In this document: positions 1-9,849 of the stretch, piece by piece | Position numbering within the stretch: the first letter of the stretch is position 1 | Layout of the letters: every line of letters begins with the position of its first letter | DNA from: Turritopsis dohrnii | Taxonomy: Eukaryota > Cnidaria > Hydrozoa > Anthoathecata > Oceaniidae | Assembly: GCA_027922465.2 (NCBI GenBank) | Contig: BQMF02000385.1 | Location: 186,001 to 250,000 of the forward strand | Reading direction: 5' to 3' | Length of the DNA: 64,000 nucleotides | Notes under the pieces: model-generated | The model's input: only the letters and a program-made list of their open reading frames with translations | Told to the model about the DNA's origin: nothing | Database searches by the model: none | Position numbers and translations under genes: made by a program

Positions 1-430
1 TCGAAAACATTAGATTTTGGCTAAAAAAAGTTCATCATTTGCAGCACATTAGCAATAATATCAACAAAAATAAATGACAAAAATATAAGCATACTGTCTT
101 TTGATGTCTTGAAATTTAAATTCTTCTTCTTTGTGTACTGCCATATTGTGTTATGATTCATAACCATAATTTATTATCATATATTCAATTCTCTAATCTA
201 GTAAAAGGAGAAGTAAGTTGACCATGAAAGGTTTGCTTCATGATCACCCTATTAGACTGATACACAACTTCTGATGAATGATAACATAATAATGATTCAG
301 TATAAATCGATAATGAAAAATGGATCAACAAAATAGCAAATAAAAAATTAAAGATAAAAGAATATGGAAATGATGCCAAAAATTTGTTTTTTAAAAGATT
401 TGTGGCTTTAAAAAAAGCCGTTTTTCTTCT
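1..430. other. intergenic, no gene seen
   Basis: AT-rich sequence downstream of the zinc-finger gene. I see only short reading frames without family resemblance, and no clear repeat. Confidence 0.5.
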
Positions 431-1618
431 TTATTTACCAAGTTCAAGTGCTTTCGTAGCTTGTTTGATGGATGTCCGCAAAGATTTCATTTTCTTCTTA
501 GATGATTCTAATTTGAAAGTTTCCTTTTGCAGTGAAACATACTTGAAAGTTCTTGCCCGAAGATACAAAGTTAACATACTCTCAAGTAAATTTAAAGAGG
601 TTTCTTCATCTGTTTCTTCACTTGATGCATTTTTTAGGGTTGTAAAATGTGACAGCACACGAACATTCATCAGACATGTAGAAACCATAAGGTTAACATC
701 AATCTTCCTATCCTGGCTTGCAACATTACATCTGAAATATTTCTCAACAGAAAGAAAAATTTCAAAAACCCCAGCAGAAACTTTCCAAAGACCGCCTCTA
801 TTTTTGACATCAATAAACTTATCATCTTTAGTTGAAGATTCAGAACAATCCTTTCCAGCTAGCAGAATACTCATATGTCTAATATTTGTATCAGAACGAT
901 GTTCAGCAGACTTTCGTAGGCGACAATACAATGTTTTCATAACATACCCACTGATATATTTAATGATGGCACGTTCTTTTTCTGTAAATTCATGAGTATC
1001 AGCTAAAGAAGCACTGTCTGGTTTAATTGTGCCACTTAGATGTGCAAGCACGCAATTTGCTACCTCATAGCCCAAAATGATAGAGTTTCGTCTACTTAAA
1101 TTTTTCAGAACAATTTCATCTCCAGATACACAATCATAAAATGCTGGATAAAATTTTTCTCCATTACCATCAAAGTTCTCTATGACGTCTTTGACAAATT
1201 CATACGTGTAATTGGCATCATCAAGAGAACAATTGTACTTGCTGAATTCTGAAATGGTTTGGTCTGAGTAGCATCCATCAGTGACTAATTGCTTAGCACA
1301 CTTGTTAAGGTAGTTTTTAAAAGTGATTGGATGTAATAAGCTCACAGCACAACGTCTTTGGGTTGGTACATTTTCTTCCTCTCTTTGAACCTGTTTATGT
1401 TTAATATTTTGATGTCTTGAAAGACCTCGTTTGGATTTACATATTTTCTCACATTTTTCGCACTTAAATTTACTTGATTGTGGCTGCTCTTGAATTTGAA
1501 GAATCAAACTATCTATTTCTGCATTAAATTCATCATCTTTATCCCATATATCGTTATCTATAGCCTCAAGAATAGCTTCCAAATCTTCGCCCACATAGAA
1601 ATCTTCCTTACCAGCCAT
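431..1618 (-). CDS. single-exon C2H2 zinc-finger protein, function unknown
   Basis: An uninterrupted 395-residue frame on the minus strand starts at an ATG (1616-1618) and ends with TAA at 431-433. The first ~50 residues are acidic. A single classical C2H2 finger follows at about residues 51-74 (CEKC, then H-x4-H), then a basic linker. The rest is an alpha-helical-looking body with no motif I can name securely. Around residues 218-232 there is an ISGYVMKTLY-type stretch that resembles the Y-x-x-GYV block near the C-terminus of THAP/P-element-like transposases; this is an impression, not a proven match. The lack of introns in a window where every other gene is heavily spliced also fits a transposon-derived or retro-copied origin. 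It could equally be a host zinc-finger gene. The nearest neighbour is the divergent plus-strand NIDO gene 3.3 kb away. Confidence 0.65.
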   Translation of the reverse strand: MAGKEDFYVGEDLEAILEAIDNDIWDKDDEFNAEIDSLILQIQEQPQSSKFKCEKCEKICKSKRGLSRHQNIKHKQVQREEENVPTQRRCAVSLLHPITFKNYLNKCAKQLVTDGCYSDQTISEFSKYNCSLDDANYTYEFVKDVIENFDGNGEKFYPAFYDCVSGDEIVLKNLSRRNSIILGYEVANCVLAHLSGTIKPDSASLADTHEFTEKERAIIKYISGYVMKTLYCRLRKSAEHRSDTNIRHMSILLAGKDCSESSTKDDKFIDVKNRGGLWKVSAGVFEIFLSVEKYFRCNVASQDRKIDVNLMVSTCLMNVRVLSHFTTLKNASSEETDEETSLNLLESMLTLYLRARTFKYVSLQKETFKLESSKKKMKSLRTSIKQATKALELGK

Positions 1619-4600
1619 CTTAATTGTGAAAAGTGTCTATCTACAGTCGGGCCGTATATAGTTTTCCTACCTCGTTCAAGCGAAACTGCCGAGAACAATT
1701 GAAAAATAATAAAAGACGGCCCGCCGTTGTACAAGTTGCCAGACTATTTTCTTTCTTGTGACTATGTGTAAACGCACTCTAAGGCCATCTTTTTTTAAAA
1801 AATAACTAATTTGAAATGTTACACGTAATATTTGTTAGTAGAGATTTTGATTGCTTTTGATAGTTATTTGCTTATATGTCTACCCGAAAGTATACTGTGG
1901 TATCAAAATTAGGTTTAGCAATTTTCTTTTCTTCTTTTGTACAGAAAACCTGTATACAAATTTGATTGTATAATGTTGTAAGATAATTTTATTTGAGTTA
2001 CAAATAGGAAACTTGTCAAGCTTCTGCAACAATAAAGATCATACATCTTATATTAAGATGAAATTGTCTTACATATCGATGAGTTTGTTGATATGCAGTT
2101 GTTTAAGGGAAAATATTAGTCGCATTTAGGTCTTCTAATTTTTAGGTACGTGTAGTAACTTCTCAGTCACTTTTTAACTCCTCAGCAAAAAATTTTAAGA
2201 GAAACCTTATCATTTGACCGTGAACAATTTCATTTCATAATAACTTCAAAGTAAGTTTTTTTGTGGCATTAAATTCAATCTGAGTATCAGGTCGATGGTA
2301 GTTATACTGTAATTATTTAACGATATATTTTTCTCATGGTTATCAATGTACACACAATAATTGGTAAAATGTTTGCAACTTTGGGGAAATATATAGTCGC
2401 ATTTTTGCGAATCTTGTTGTTTTTAAGAAAAAGCAAAATCTGACCTTGCATGGGCTATTTTTGTGAGCCTATATTTAACATAAAATTCTATTCAATCCAA
2501 GTCAATTTATTGGTCAATAAGGCATACATGAATGGCAGGCCAGCAACACCGTCTTTGCCTTTAGTCTCTTTTTATAGCAGATTTGCTGTCTGTCTGTCTG
2601 TCAGATATAATGGTATCAAAATTTAGTTGTTTGACCAAGTCATGTCAAATAGAAGTGTGCACAGGGTTTTATGCAGGTGCGACATAAATGTTGATAAATG
2701 TCAGAAGCACATATTTTGTCGTTGCCGTTTTCTCAGCTTTTGTGCAAAATAAAACTTTGAAGATCAGTTTTTAATAGTTACAAAATATTAGAATTATTTC
2801 AGATTCTTTTTTAACCAGAGAAGAAGAAACATTTTTCAACGAATTTCCATGAAATGAATTTTACTTTAATAGGAATGTTAAATTGAAAATTAGAGTTTGT
2901 GCAGCTCATTGATAGTAAAAAAGGAAAGCGTGCAAGTAACCTAATCGCCGCTTAAGACTGAAAAGAAATGCCGTAGTGTTAGACTCCTCCAATTTTTATG
3001 ACTGACCTTGACCACTCTAAATAGAGAAATTCGGCAATTATTTTCCTTTCAAGTATAATGTTATTTTGAATATTTTCAGTTAGAATTATGATGCATGACT
3101 CCTTAAGGTCAGCATTTTGTAAAAAGGGCCTAGAATTTATTGGTGTAATGTGCAGTTATATAACTGTTTACACTTTTATTTTTAGTAATCAGCAACTGCT
3201 TGGCATTAGATCTTCACTGAATTAGTAGAAACGAAAATTCACCAGCGTGATTAACCAAACACCTAAGGTTGTACGCACCTAAAACTGGAAAGTCCAACTA
3301 GTAACTGAAATTTGAAGTTGAAATAAAATCGATTAAAATATTAAAGTTGTTGTAGTTCTTGCCCATATGATTTCTGTTAATACATATAACGTATAACCAT
3401 ATGGTTTCTATGCTGCCACAAAAATCTCTCGGCTAATAAGGAGAAGGATTTAATTGTCTTGGAAACGCAGGGAGATCTTCTATCTTCTATTAAGACGTTT
3501 ACCGATTACTTATTCTTAGCTTCCATGTTTTTAATGAATTTGTCCTTGACCTTTTAGCTAAGACGACTTCGGTTCAATGAATTTATTGGAAAACAATATG
3601 CACACGTAATACGTTATGATCGATTTGTCATTCGGCTCTTAAGAATTTGCGTTTTTGATCTTGATGGGACATCGGCTATCAATGTTAGAGAAAGTAATCT
3701 GTATGAAAGGTCAGGTTTCTCCGGTTATCATTCATTCGACATCTTGCCTATTCAATACTACTGATGTAATGCTTCTGGAACACAGCATCATCACGGGCAA
3801 TTTAAATTTTTTGCATTGTAAAAATATTAGGGAGTCCTTTCAGTGGATTTTACGCCCCCTGTAAGGCGAGTGAATTTGCATTTTCGATTCAATTATTTTT
3901 TTAGCCTTTTTCAGCCTGAATTGTTCTTACTGTGTTCTTAGCTTTAAAAACACAGCTTCAGATTTCAGTCTCATTTTGTTCTTATTTATGGAACTTCCAG
4001 TAAAATTAAAATAAATCTCTTTAAAAACAACTGTTTAAAAGCATGGTTGCTGTTCGGTAGTGACCCGATATGTGTATGCAAAGTGAAACAACAACAACTT
4101 CTAAACCATTTGCCAGTGAGAGAATTCACATCATGAGTTTTTCCTATCATGATTTGTTCTTATTCTATGAGAAAACTCAAGCTTAGGCTGTTCTTAGTTT
4201 TTGAAACATTATTTGAGCCTCAAGATGTTCTTATTTTGTTCTTATTGTTTGGACAAATCTGAGGCTCGTGTTCTTCTAAAATTGTTCTTATAAGAAAGAA
4301 AGCGTGTAGTTCTTTTAGTTAATAAAAAGACGGAAATGAAACGATCTTAATCTAACAACAATAGCAATTCTGCTGCAGTTAATTTGGAATGTTTTTCATC
4401 GATAACCATCGGGTTAACAATTCTATGCCAAATTAATTACATAACATAAATTATAATAAATGGAACAAAAATGGTTTGTTTACGAAAACTATGCTTTTAA
4501 TGAGAATGGCCGTTCATTATCAGAATGCAGTTTGACAAATTATGACGTTATTGAAAGAGAAAACAGAAAATCAATAAAGGACCACGCATTTGACATCAAG

Positions 4601-4965
4601 CACAACTCGTCTTTGTTTCTATCTCGTCATCGGCCATCTTACAATCCTTAGATAGGAGCATGGGATAGGATAGGATAGATAAGAAAATCTTGAAAATTGT
4701 TGATCATATGTCCGTCGATGTGGAATAAGGATTTTTTAAGTCAAGTGAGTAAAAAACAAAGGCTAGGATGAATGTATACGATATAAGTATATATTGGCTC
4801 CGAAAAAATTTTCACGAGAGTCGGAAGAATGCAATTAATGCTTTCTTAATTCTATTCACGTAATTATTGCATAATTAATGGGTTTCCATCAACAAACAGC
4901 GCCATATTAAACAAGCGAACTGAAAGCGCGAGGAAATATACTTACTTTGTTATGCGTTAGTTAAA
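1619..4965. other. intergenic stretch, mostly unexplained
   Basis: A 3.3-kb AT-rich spacer between divergently transcribed genes, so both promoters should lie in it. A short TCTG microsatellite sits near 2583-2602. A piece near 3890-3955 recurs inverted near 40.45 kb. Short frames at 3655-3864 and 4460-4651 have no coding character that I trust. Confidence 0.5.
3890..3955. repeat. dispersed repeat, inverted copy near 40.43-40.49 kb
   Basis: The block around 'cctttttcagcctgaattg', rich in 'gttctta' words, matches the reverse complement of about 40425-40490. The words continue to ~4300, suggesting a longer decayed element. Confidence 0.5.
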
Positions 4966-7900
4966 ATGGCGAAACTTCTCTTCACTATCAACCTAGTCTC
5001 CTACCTTCTAAAATTGGTACTGGCGCAAAGAGGAGAGTTTCTATCAGAAGACGAAGGAGAAGTGCTTGATTTCTCTTCAACCACTCATGTCGAGAGGAAT
5101 ATCGGAGTGTTCCGATTTTACGATGAGCATAACATGAACAGCATCAAGGTAGGAGGGTTTTTTTTTCCTTAAACTCGTTTCCTTCTCCTTTCTGTCGGTC
5201 GTTTAAACTTCACTTGCACGCCCTCCATCGTTGTTGATATTGAATACACCCTCTATTGCTGCTGATTTCTTGTCTTCGAGATGTTTTTTGTACTCCAAAA
5301 ACCACAGCACAATATTTCCGAATGGTAGCCATGACAACACATTCTCATGTACGCGACTAAAATTAAAATCAACTAATCAAACTGTCTCTAGATTTATCCA
5401 AACGGAGTAATCGGGATAAATAATGATCTTCTAAACTGTCCAATCACAGATGTGTTTCAGTCGACCTTAAGATACGTTGCGCCATTTTGGATTCCAAGTA
5501 CAAATGGGAGCATAAGATTTCTGATGAAACACAAAACTGACTTTGGCATTCGACAGAATGTGACAAATTGTACTTTCGTTGAAATGGACCAAAACGGCAC
5601 AATTTGCAACGAATCTGAAGCGATCGTAAACTCGAGAAATGGCACAAAATGCAACGAATCTGAAGCGATCGTAGACTCGAGAAATGTTACGAAATGCAAC
5701 GAATCTGAAGCGATAGCAGACTCAAGAAATGTTACGAAATGCAACGAATCTGTAACGATAACAGACTCGAAGAATGTCACGAAATGTAACGAATCTGTAA
5801 CGATAATAGACTCGAAGAATGTCACGAAATGCAACGAATCTGAAGCAATGGTTGATACGAAAAACAGTACAAAATGTGTCGAGAAAATCAATTGCACAGT
5901 TTGCAATCAAACTGAAGTAGTAAATTACAACAACACTGAATTGAGTCGAATTGTGGAGGAAATAAATATGGCTTATCGAGACGACCCAGAACATAGTCCT
6001 TTACAGATTCATGATCTTGATCGAATAGTGATAATCACGTGGTCTGAAATGACGCATATTGGCAACACCCCAAGAACGCAGGTATTCTCTTAAACGCATA
6101 AATGCTTACAACTGACAGATAGATGAAGAATTGTCTCTCATAAATAAGACTCTTCATGACTCTATGTTGTTTTTGTTCTTTAGATAAATCGAAACTCGTT
6201 TCAGTTGGTGCTCACGATATTAACAAATGGAAACACGTATGCTTTCTTCATATATCGACAATTGGATTATGAGATTGTTTTCAATTTGGCTGGTCAAAAT
6301 GGTGGGCATGATGCGACATGTCTGACAAGTGCGTTGGTAAGAGAATTACGTCATTTGTGAATGTGATTGGTCGGAAAATAAGTTATTTTAATTAAAAGTT
6401 TTTCTTTTTTTTACTGAATATTACCCAGAGGGTAAAATCGTCAAAAATCACTACGACGGAAAGCACTTTTATTGAAATTGTGTATATATTTCGGTAAAAA
6501 TACACTCCTTCGCAGTGATTTTTTAACAAATTTGCCCACTGGGTATAATCCAATCAATGTTATTAAATTCGCCCACCCAGGGTCTGCTGACTTATTAAAG
6601 TAGAGGCTGTTAAACTTTTTTTTTTTTCATTTCAGATCGGGATCGGAACTGCTCAACAGATTCACCGATTTCCTTTATCATTGGCTTTCTTTTCATCCTC
6701 CGCGAAGCAATCGGCATACTATTCAAATATTCACAACCACCAAGAACTCGGCAGATATGTTTTTAAGTTGTGGGTGCGTAATGGTAAGGGCGTTTAGACT
6801 ATGTACAGGTTTGTTAGATGGGGTCAAGAATTACTATACACATATTGATCTGTATGTTGATATCCCCGGTTTTAGCAACGATTTGCACCCTCAGGCACGA
6901 GGGCTTTTTATCATAGCTTTTGTTCTTTCTTGTTCGAAATTTTTCATCAAACGCTCAAACAGTTTAAAAAGGCTTCGAATAAAACGACGTCTTTGAATCA
7001 CGAATCTTCAGAGACAAGTTATTGTGAATTTATGATATGAAGACTGGAACCAAAAGACTGGATCCAAATTAAGGGTCAATTTTGTAAATCATGATAGTAG
7101 ATCTTTATGCGCAATTGATGTACATACTTACAAAAACAAAAGACAGAGGTTGATTTATTTTATGTTCTAGTAAAACAGCCCATGCCTCCAGTTATGAATT
7201 GTGTGGGCGATCGCCCAGATGAGAAGATGTGCGGTCTGGTGACGGGAAATCCACAGAACGCATTCTTACCAAAGCCAAGGAGGCTTGATAAAGCAAGGAT
7301 TGAAGAAGTCATTAAAGAATTCACCAAGCGTGTCACAAGCAATTTTTGTTTATTCCGCAACCCTGGTCAATTTCCCCATCCTTTATTTTGCGATGAATTC
7401 TTATATTGTAACACTGGCAAGGCAGCTCACCTCAAAAAATGTCCAAACGGCTTGAATTATAATGACGTCATCGGTGTTTGTGATTGGAAGAAAAATCTTG
7501 AATGCAACATTCCAACAAATGTCATCAGTACGTTTTTATTTATTTATTTTATATCTACTAAACAACTTTGTTACCAGGTGAGTTTGTTGCTTTAAACGAA
7601 CACAATCTAAGGAAAACGCGTTTTACATCGATGGGAATCTCCTTAATAGCGCATACAATAGCAATATTGTGGCGTTTGTGTGATGGGTTCAGGAAATAGT
7701 AATATTGTGGTGGTTGCCTTGTGTGTTAAGGTTAATAGCAGTATTGTGGCGTTTGTGTCATGTGTTCAGGAAATACTAATATTGTGGTGGTTGCCTTGTG
7801 TGTTAAGGTTAATGGCAGTAGTGTGGCGTTTGTGTCATGTGTTCAGGAAATACTAATATTGTGGTGGTTGCGTTGTGTGTTAAGGTTAATGGCAGTATTG

Positions 7901-8493
7901 TGGCGTTTGTGTCATGTGTTCAGGAAATACTAATATTGTGGTGGTTGCGTTGTGTGTTAAGGTTAATGGCAGTATTGTGGCGTTTGTGTCATGTGTTCAG
8001 GAAATAGTAATATTGTGGTGGTTGCCTTGTGTGTTAGGTTAATAGCAGTATTTTGGTTGTTGTGTTCAGTTCAGGATAACATCTCGAGGACGATCAACTC
8101 CACATATGCAGCAAGTTTAGTGTATCATCAAAACAAAGGCTAGTTTTACAAATCGTATGTTGTGGAAGAAACGTATAGTTGAAGTAGCATTGTGTTCAAT
8201 TATGACAGGTCTGAAGTATCGCTTTTTTTCTCATAGTTCGACATAAAGAATTCATTCGACCACCAAGGCAGCAAATAATTCATAACAACCAATGCTTATT
8301 ACGTGGTTGGTCGATTATACCAGATCCTTCTTCCTGTACACATTATCTATCATGCACAAACACTCGAACCATCAGAATGAAATGTCCTAGTGGACTGCAT
8401 TTTCGTATGATTGGCAACCAAGATGGGAAATGCGATTATCCAAGAAATGCAAATTGCAAACGAGACAAGAAAATCTCTTTGCTAGAGTCATGA
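4966..8493 (+). CDS. secreted NIDO-domain protein with two chitin-binding type-2 modules
   Basis: Six exons join in phase: 4966-5148, 5392-6081, 6184-6336, 6636-6783, 7171-7527 and 8237-8493 (TGA), giving about 595 residues. All introns are GT-AG. Residues 1-21 form a signal peptide (hydrophobic core ending LVLAQ). A NIDO-type extracellular domain follows: the first half has the IYPNGVIGI and VAPFW motifs, the second half VIITW, then a NSFQLVL...NGNTYAFFIY block. The halves are separated by a Cys/Asn-rich tandem repeat at about residues 129-223. Two CBM14/peritrophin-A-like six-cysteine modules come last, at about 448-502 and 530-580. The inferred role is an extracellular matrix or chitinous-coat protein, binding chitin through the C-terminus. 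NIDO and CBM14 are each well known; I do not recall this exact combination. No transmembrane segment is seen. Confidence 0.85.
5593..5877 (+). repeat. 45-bp coding tandem repeat inside the NIDO domain
   Basis: Six full units and one partial unit of 45 bp encode a 15-residue repeat of the form N-[VG]-T-K-C-N-E-S-E-A-I-V-D-S-R. Each unit carries two N-glycosylation sequons (N-x-T and N-E-S) and one cysteine. Units start at 5593, 5638, 5683, 5728, 5773 and 5818. All units stay in frame and keep the Cys, so selection on the protein is likely. Confidence 0.9.
6424..6543. repeat. palindromic MITE family A, copy 1
   Basis: A ~120-bp element with inverted ends (CCCAG..GGTAAAATCG against TTTGCCCACTGGG) and an inner inverted pair around TCACTRCGA and TCGCAGTGA. 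It lies in the third intron of the NIDO gene and may be flanked by TA. Confidence 0.8.
7657..8065. repeat. 77-bp minisatellite in the last NIDO-gene intron
   Basis: About 5.3 head-to-tail units begin at 7657, 7734, 7811, 7888, 7965 and 8041. Each contains 'cagtattgtggcgtttgtgt' and 'aatattgtggtggttgc'. Units differ by only a few bases, indicating recent amplification or homogenisation. Confidence 0.9.
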
Positions 8494-9849
8494 TGTTGTT
8501 TGTTTCTTTGTAAATATGACCATTTCTGAATAACAAGATTTTTCTCTTCATTTACTCATGTGATCTCTATAAGATCTCTATGAGATTTTTTTGATTTCGT
8601 CACATGATAACAGTTGGCAGCCCTCTAGATCCGCATCTAGAGGGTAGTCGCAACTTTATGGGGAAGTCCAATTATGGGGAATTCAATTTACTTACTTTAC
8701 TTATAATGGGAACGTTTTCTCCAACACCCTCTAAATCTGCCACTGGTTGTGTTTCTTCTAGTGGGTAGGAGAAAAGTCATTTCTGTTGAATATCACTTGA
8801 AGTCCTAAGCGCGAGGTTGCTGGTTATCCCCCAAATTTACTGCACAGTACTAACATAGTCTTGTACATAGAGCACTAATTTTTCATGCTGCTGTTGCATG
8901 AGATTAAATGAAAACTATACCACGGTCTGGGAAATACGAGAATTATGGAATGAAGTCGCCATGGTAAAATATTCGACTATCTACGTCACGATATTTCTTA
9001 TGAGTCTTTGCACCTAAGATATATTCTTAAAATCAGCAGCATTTGTTAAAGCTCTTGCCGTTAGCATGTATATCCTTCAACGTGCCTTTCCTGATTATTG
9101 ATTTTCTGTTGTATAAGAGAGTTATCAGAGAGTGTATAAGAGGATGAAACAAACACGAAGAAGGCCTTCGAACATTTCTGTTACAAACTGATGACACAAA
9201 ACCTGATGACGTAATTTGCTCTAGTTTTTTCCCCGTCAAACTTCAGTTTAATAAACACATAAAATAAAAAATAGGCTGGAGAAGAAACTCTACAATGGCT
9301 ACCAGGCTAGACGTTTTCAACCAGAATAGAAGATGTTTGTGTCGACTCGAATCGCGTCCTAAAACAAATATTGATTTCTGATTGGTTCTTGAACATATAC
9401 GTCTCTGATTGGCTACAATTAAATGCATGTCCCCAGTAAACACAAAAACGTCTTCAAGACGTCTTTAAAGATACCAAAAGGACGTCTTTAATACGTCTCC
9501 ATTTGGTTGAAATCTGTAACGCTTTTAGACGAATTTCAAAGACGTCTTTGAAAAGTCTTTAAAAGGAGTGCAAAAGCCATCTTTAAAACGTCTGTAGGTC
9601 GTCTTTAAGACGTCTTTCAAAATGCAAAAAAGACGACTTTAATACAGCTTTAAGACGTCTTTGAAACAAACTCGTCTAAAAGCGTTACAGTTTTCAATAA
9701 AATAAAGGCGTATTAAAGAAGTCCTTTTGGTATCTTGAAAGACGTCTTGAAGACGTTTTTGTGTTTACTGTGTCGTGAGTTAGGATGTTCAAAGATTTTG
9801 ACCAATTTTGACGGATTTTTTAGAGGACTGTACGAAAACAAATACTTAC
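8494..9849. other. spacer between convergent genes; unresolved BPI 3' end
   Basis: Holds the 3' ends of the NIDO gene (plus) and the BPI-like gene (minus). The last BPI coding exon should lie here, but no candidate has both the right phase and the expected sequence. The gacgtct foldback element occupies 9434-9770. Confidence 0.45.
9434..9770. mobile_element. 337-bp foldback MITE built of AGACGTCTT words
   Basis: Ends CAGTAAACACAAAAACGTCT and its reverse complement. The element is close to a complete palindrome, with many internal AAGACGTCTT words and an inner inverted pair around 'gtaacgcttttagac'. No convincing target duplication is seen. A related decayed end lies at about 11930-11982. Confidence 0.8.

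Noticed and set aside
384..995. 203-codon plus-strand frame
   Set aside because: Antisense shadow of the minus-strand zinc-finger gene; no independent coding signal.
3655..4651. Short plus-strand frames of 63-69 codons
   Set aside because: No splice partners, no family resemblance, and overlap with repeat words.
5457..5994. Minus-strand frames of 90-149 codons
   Set aside because: They are open only because the 45-bp coding repeat on the plus strand lacks stops in several frames.
8870..8940. Short 'RGIVFI-stop' exon as the BPI terminus
   Set aside because: The sequence is tempting but the only acceptor puts it in the wrong phase (early stop).
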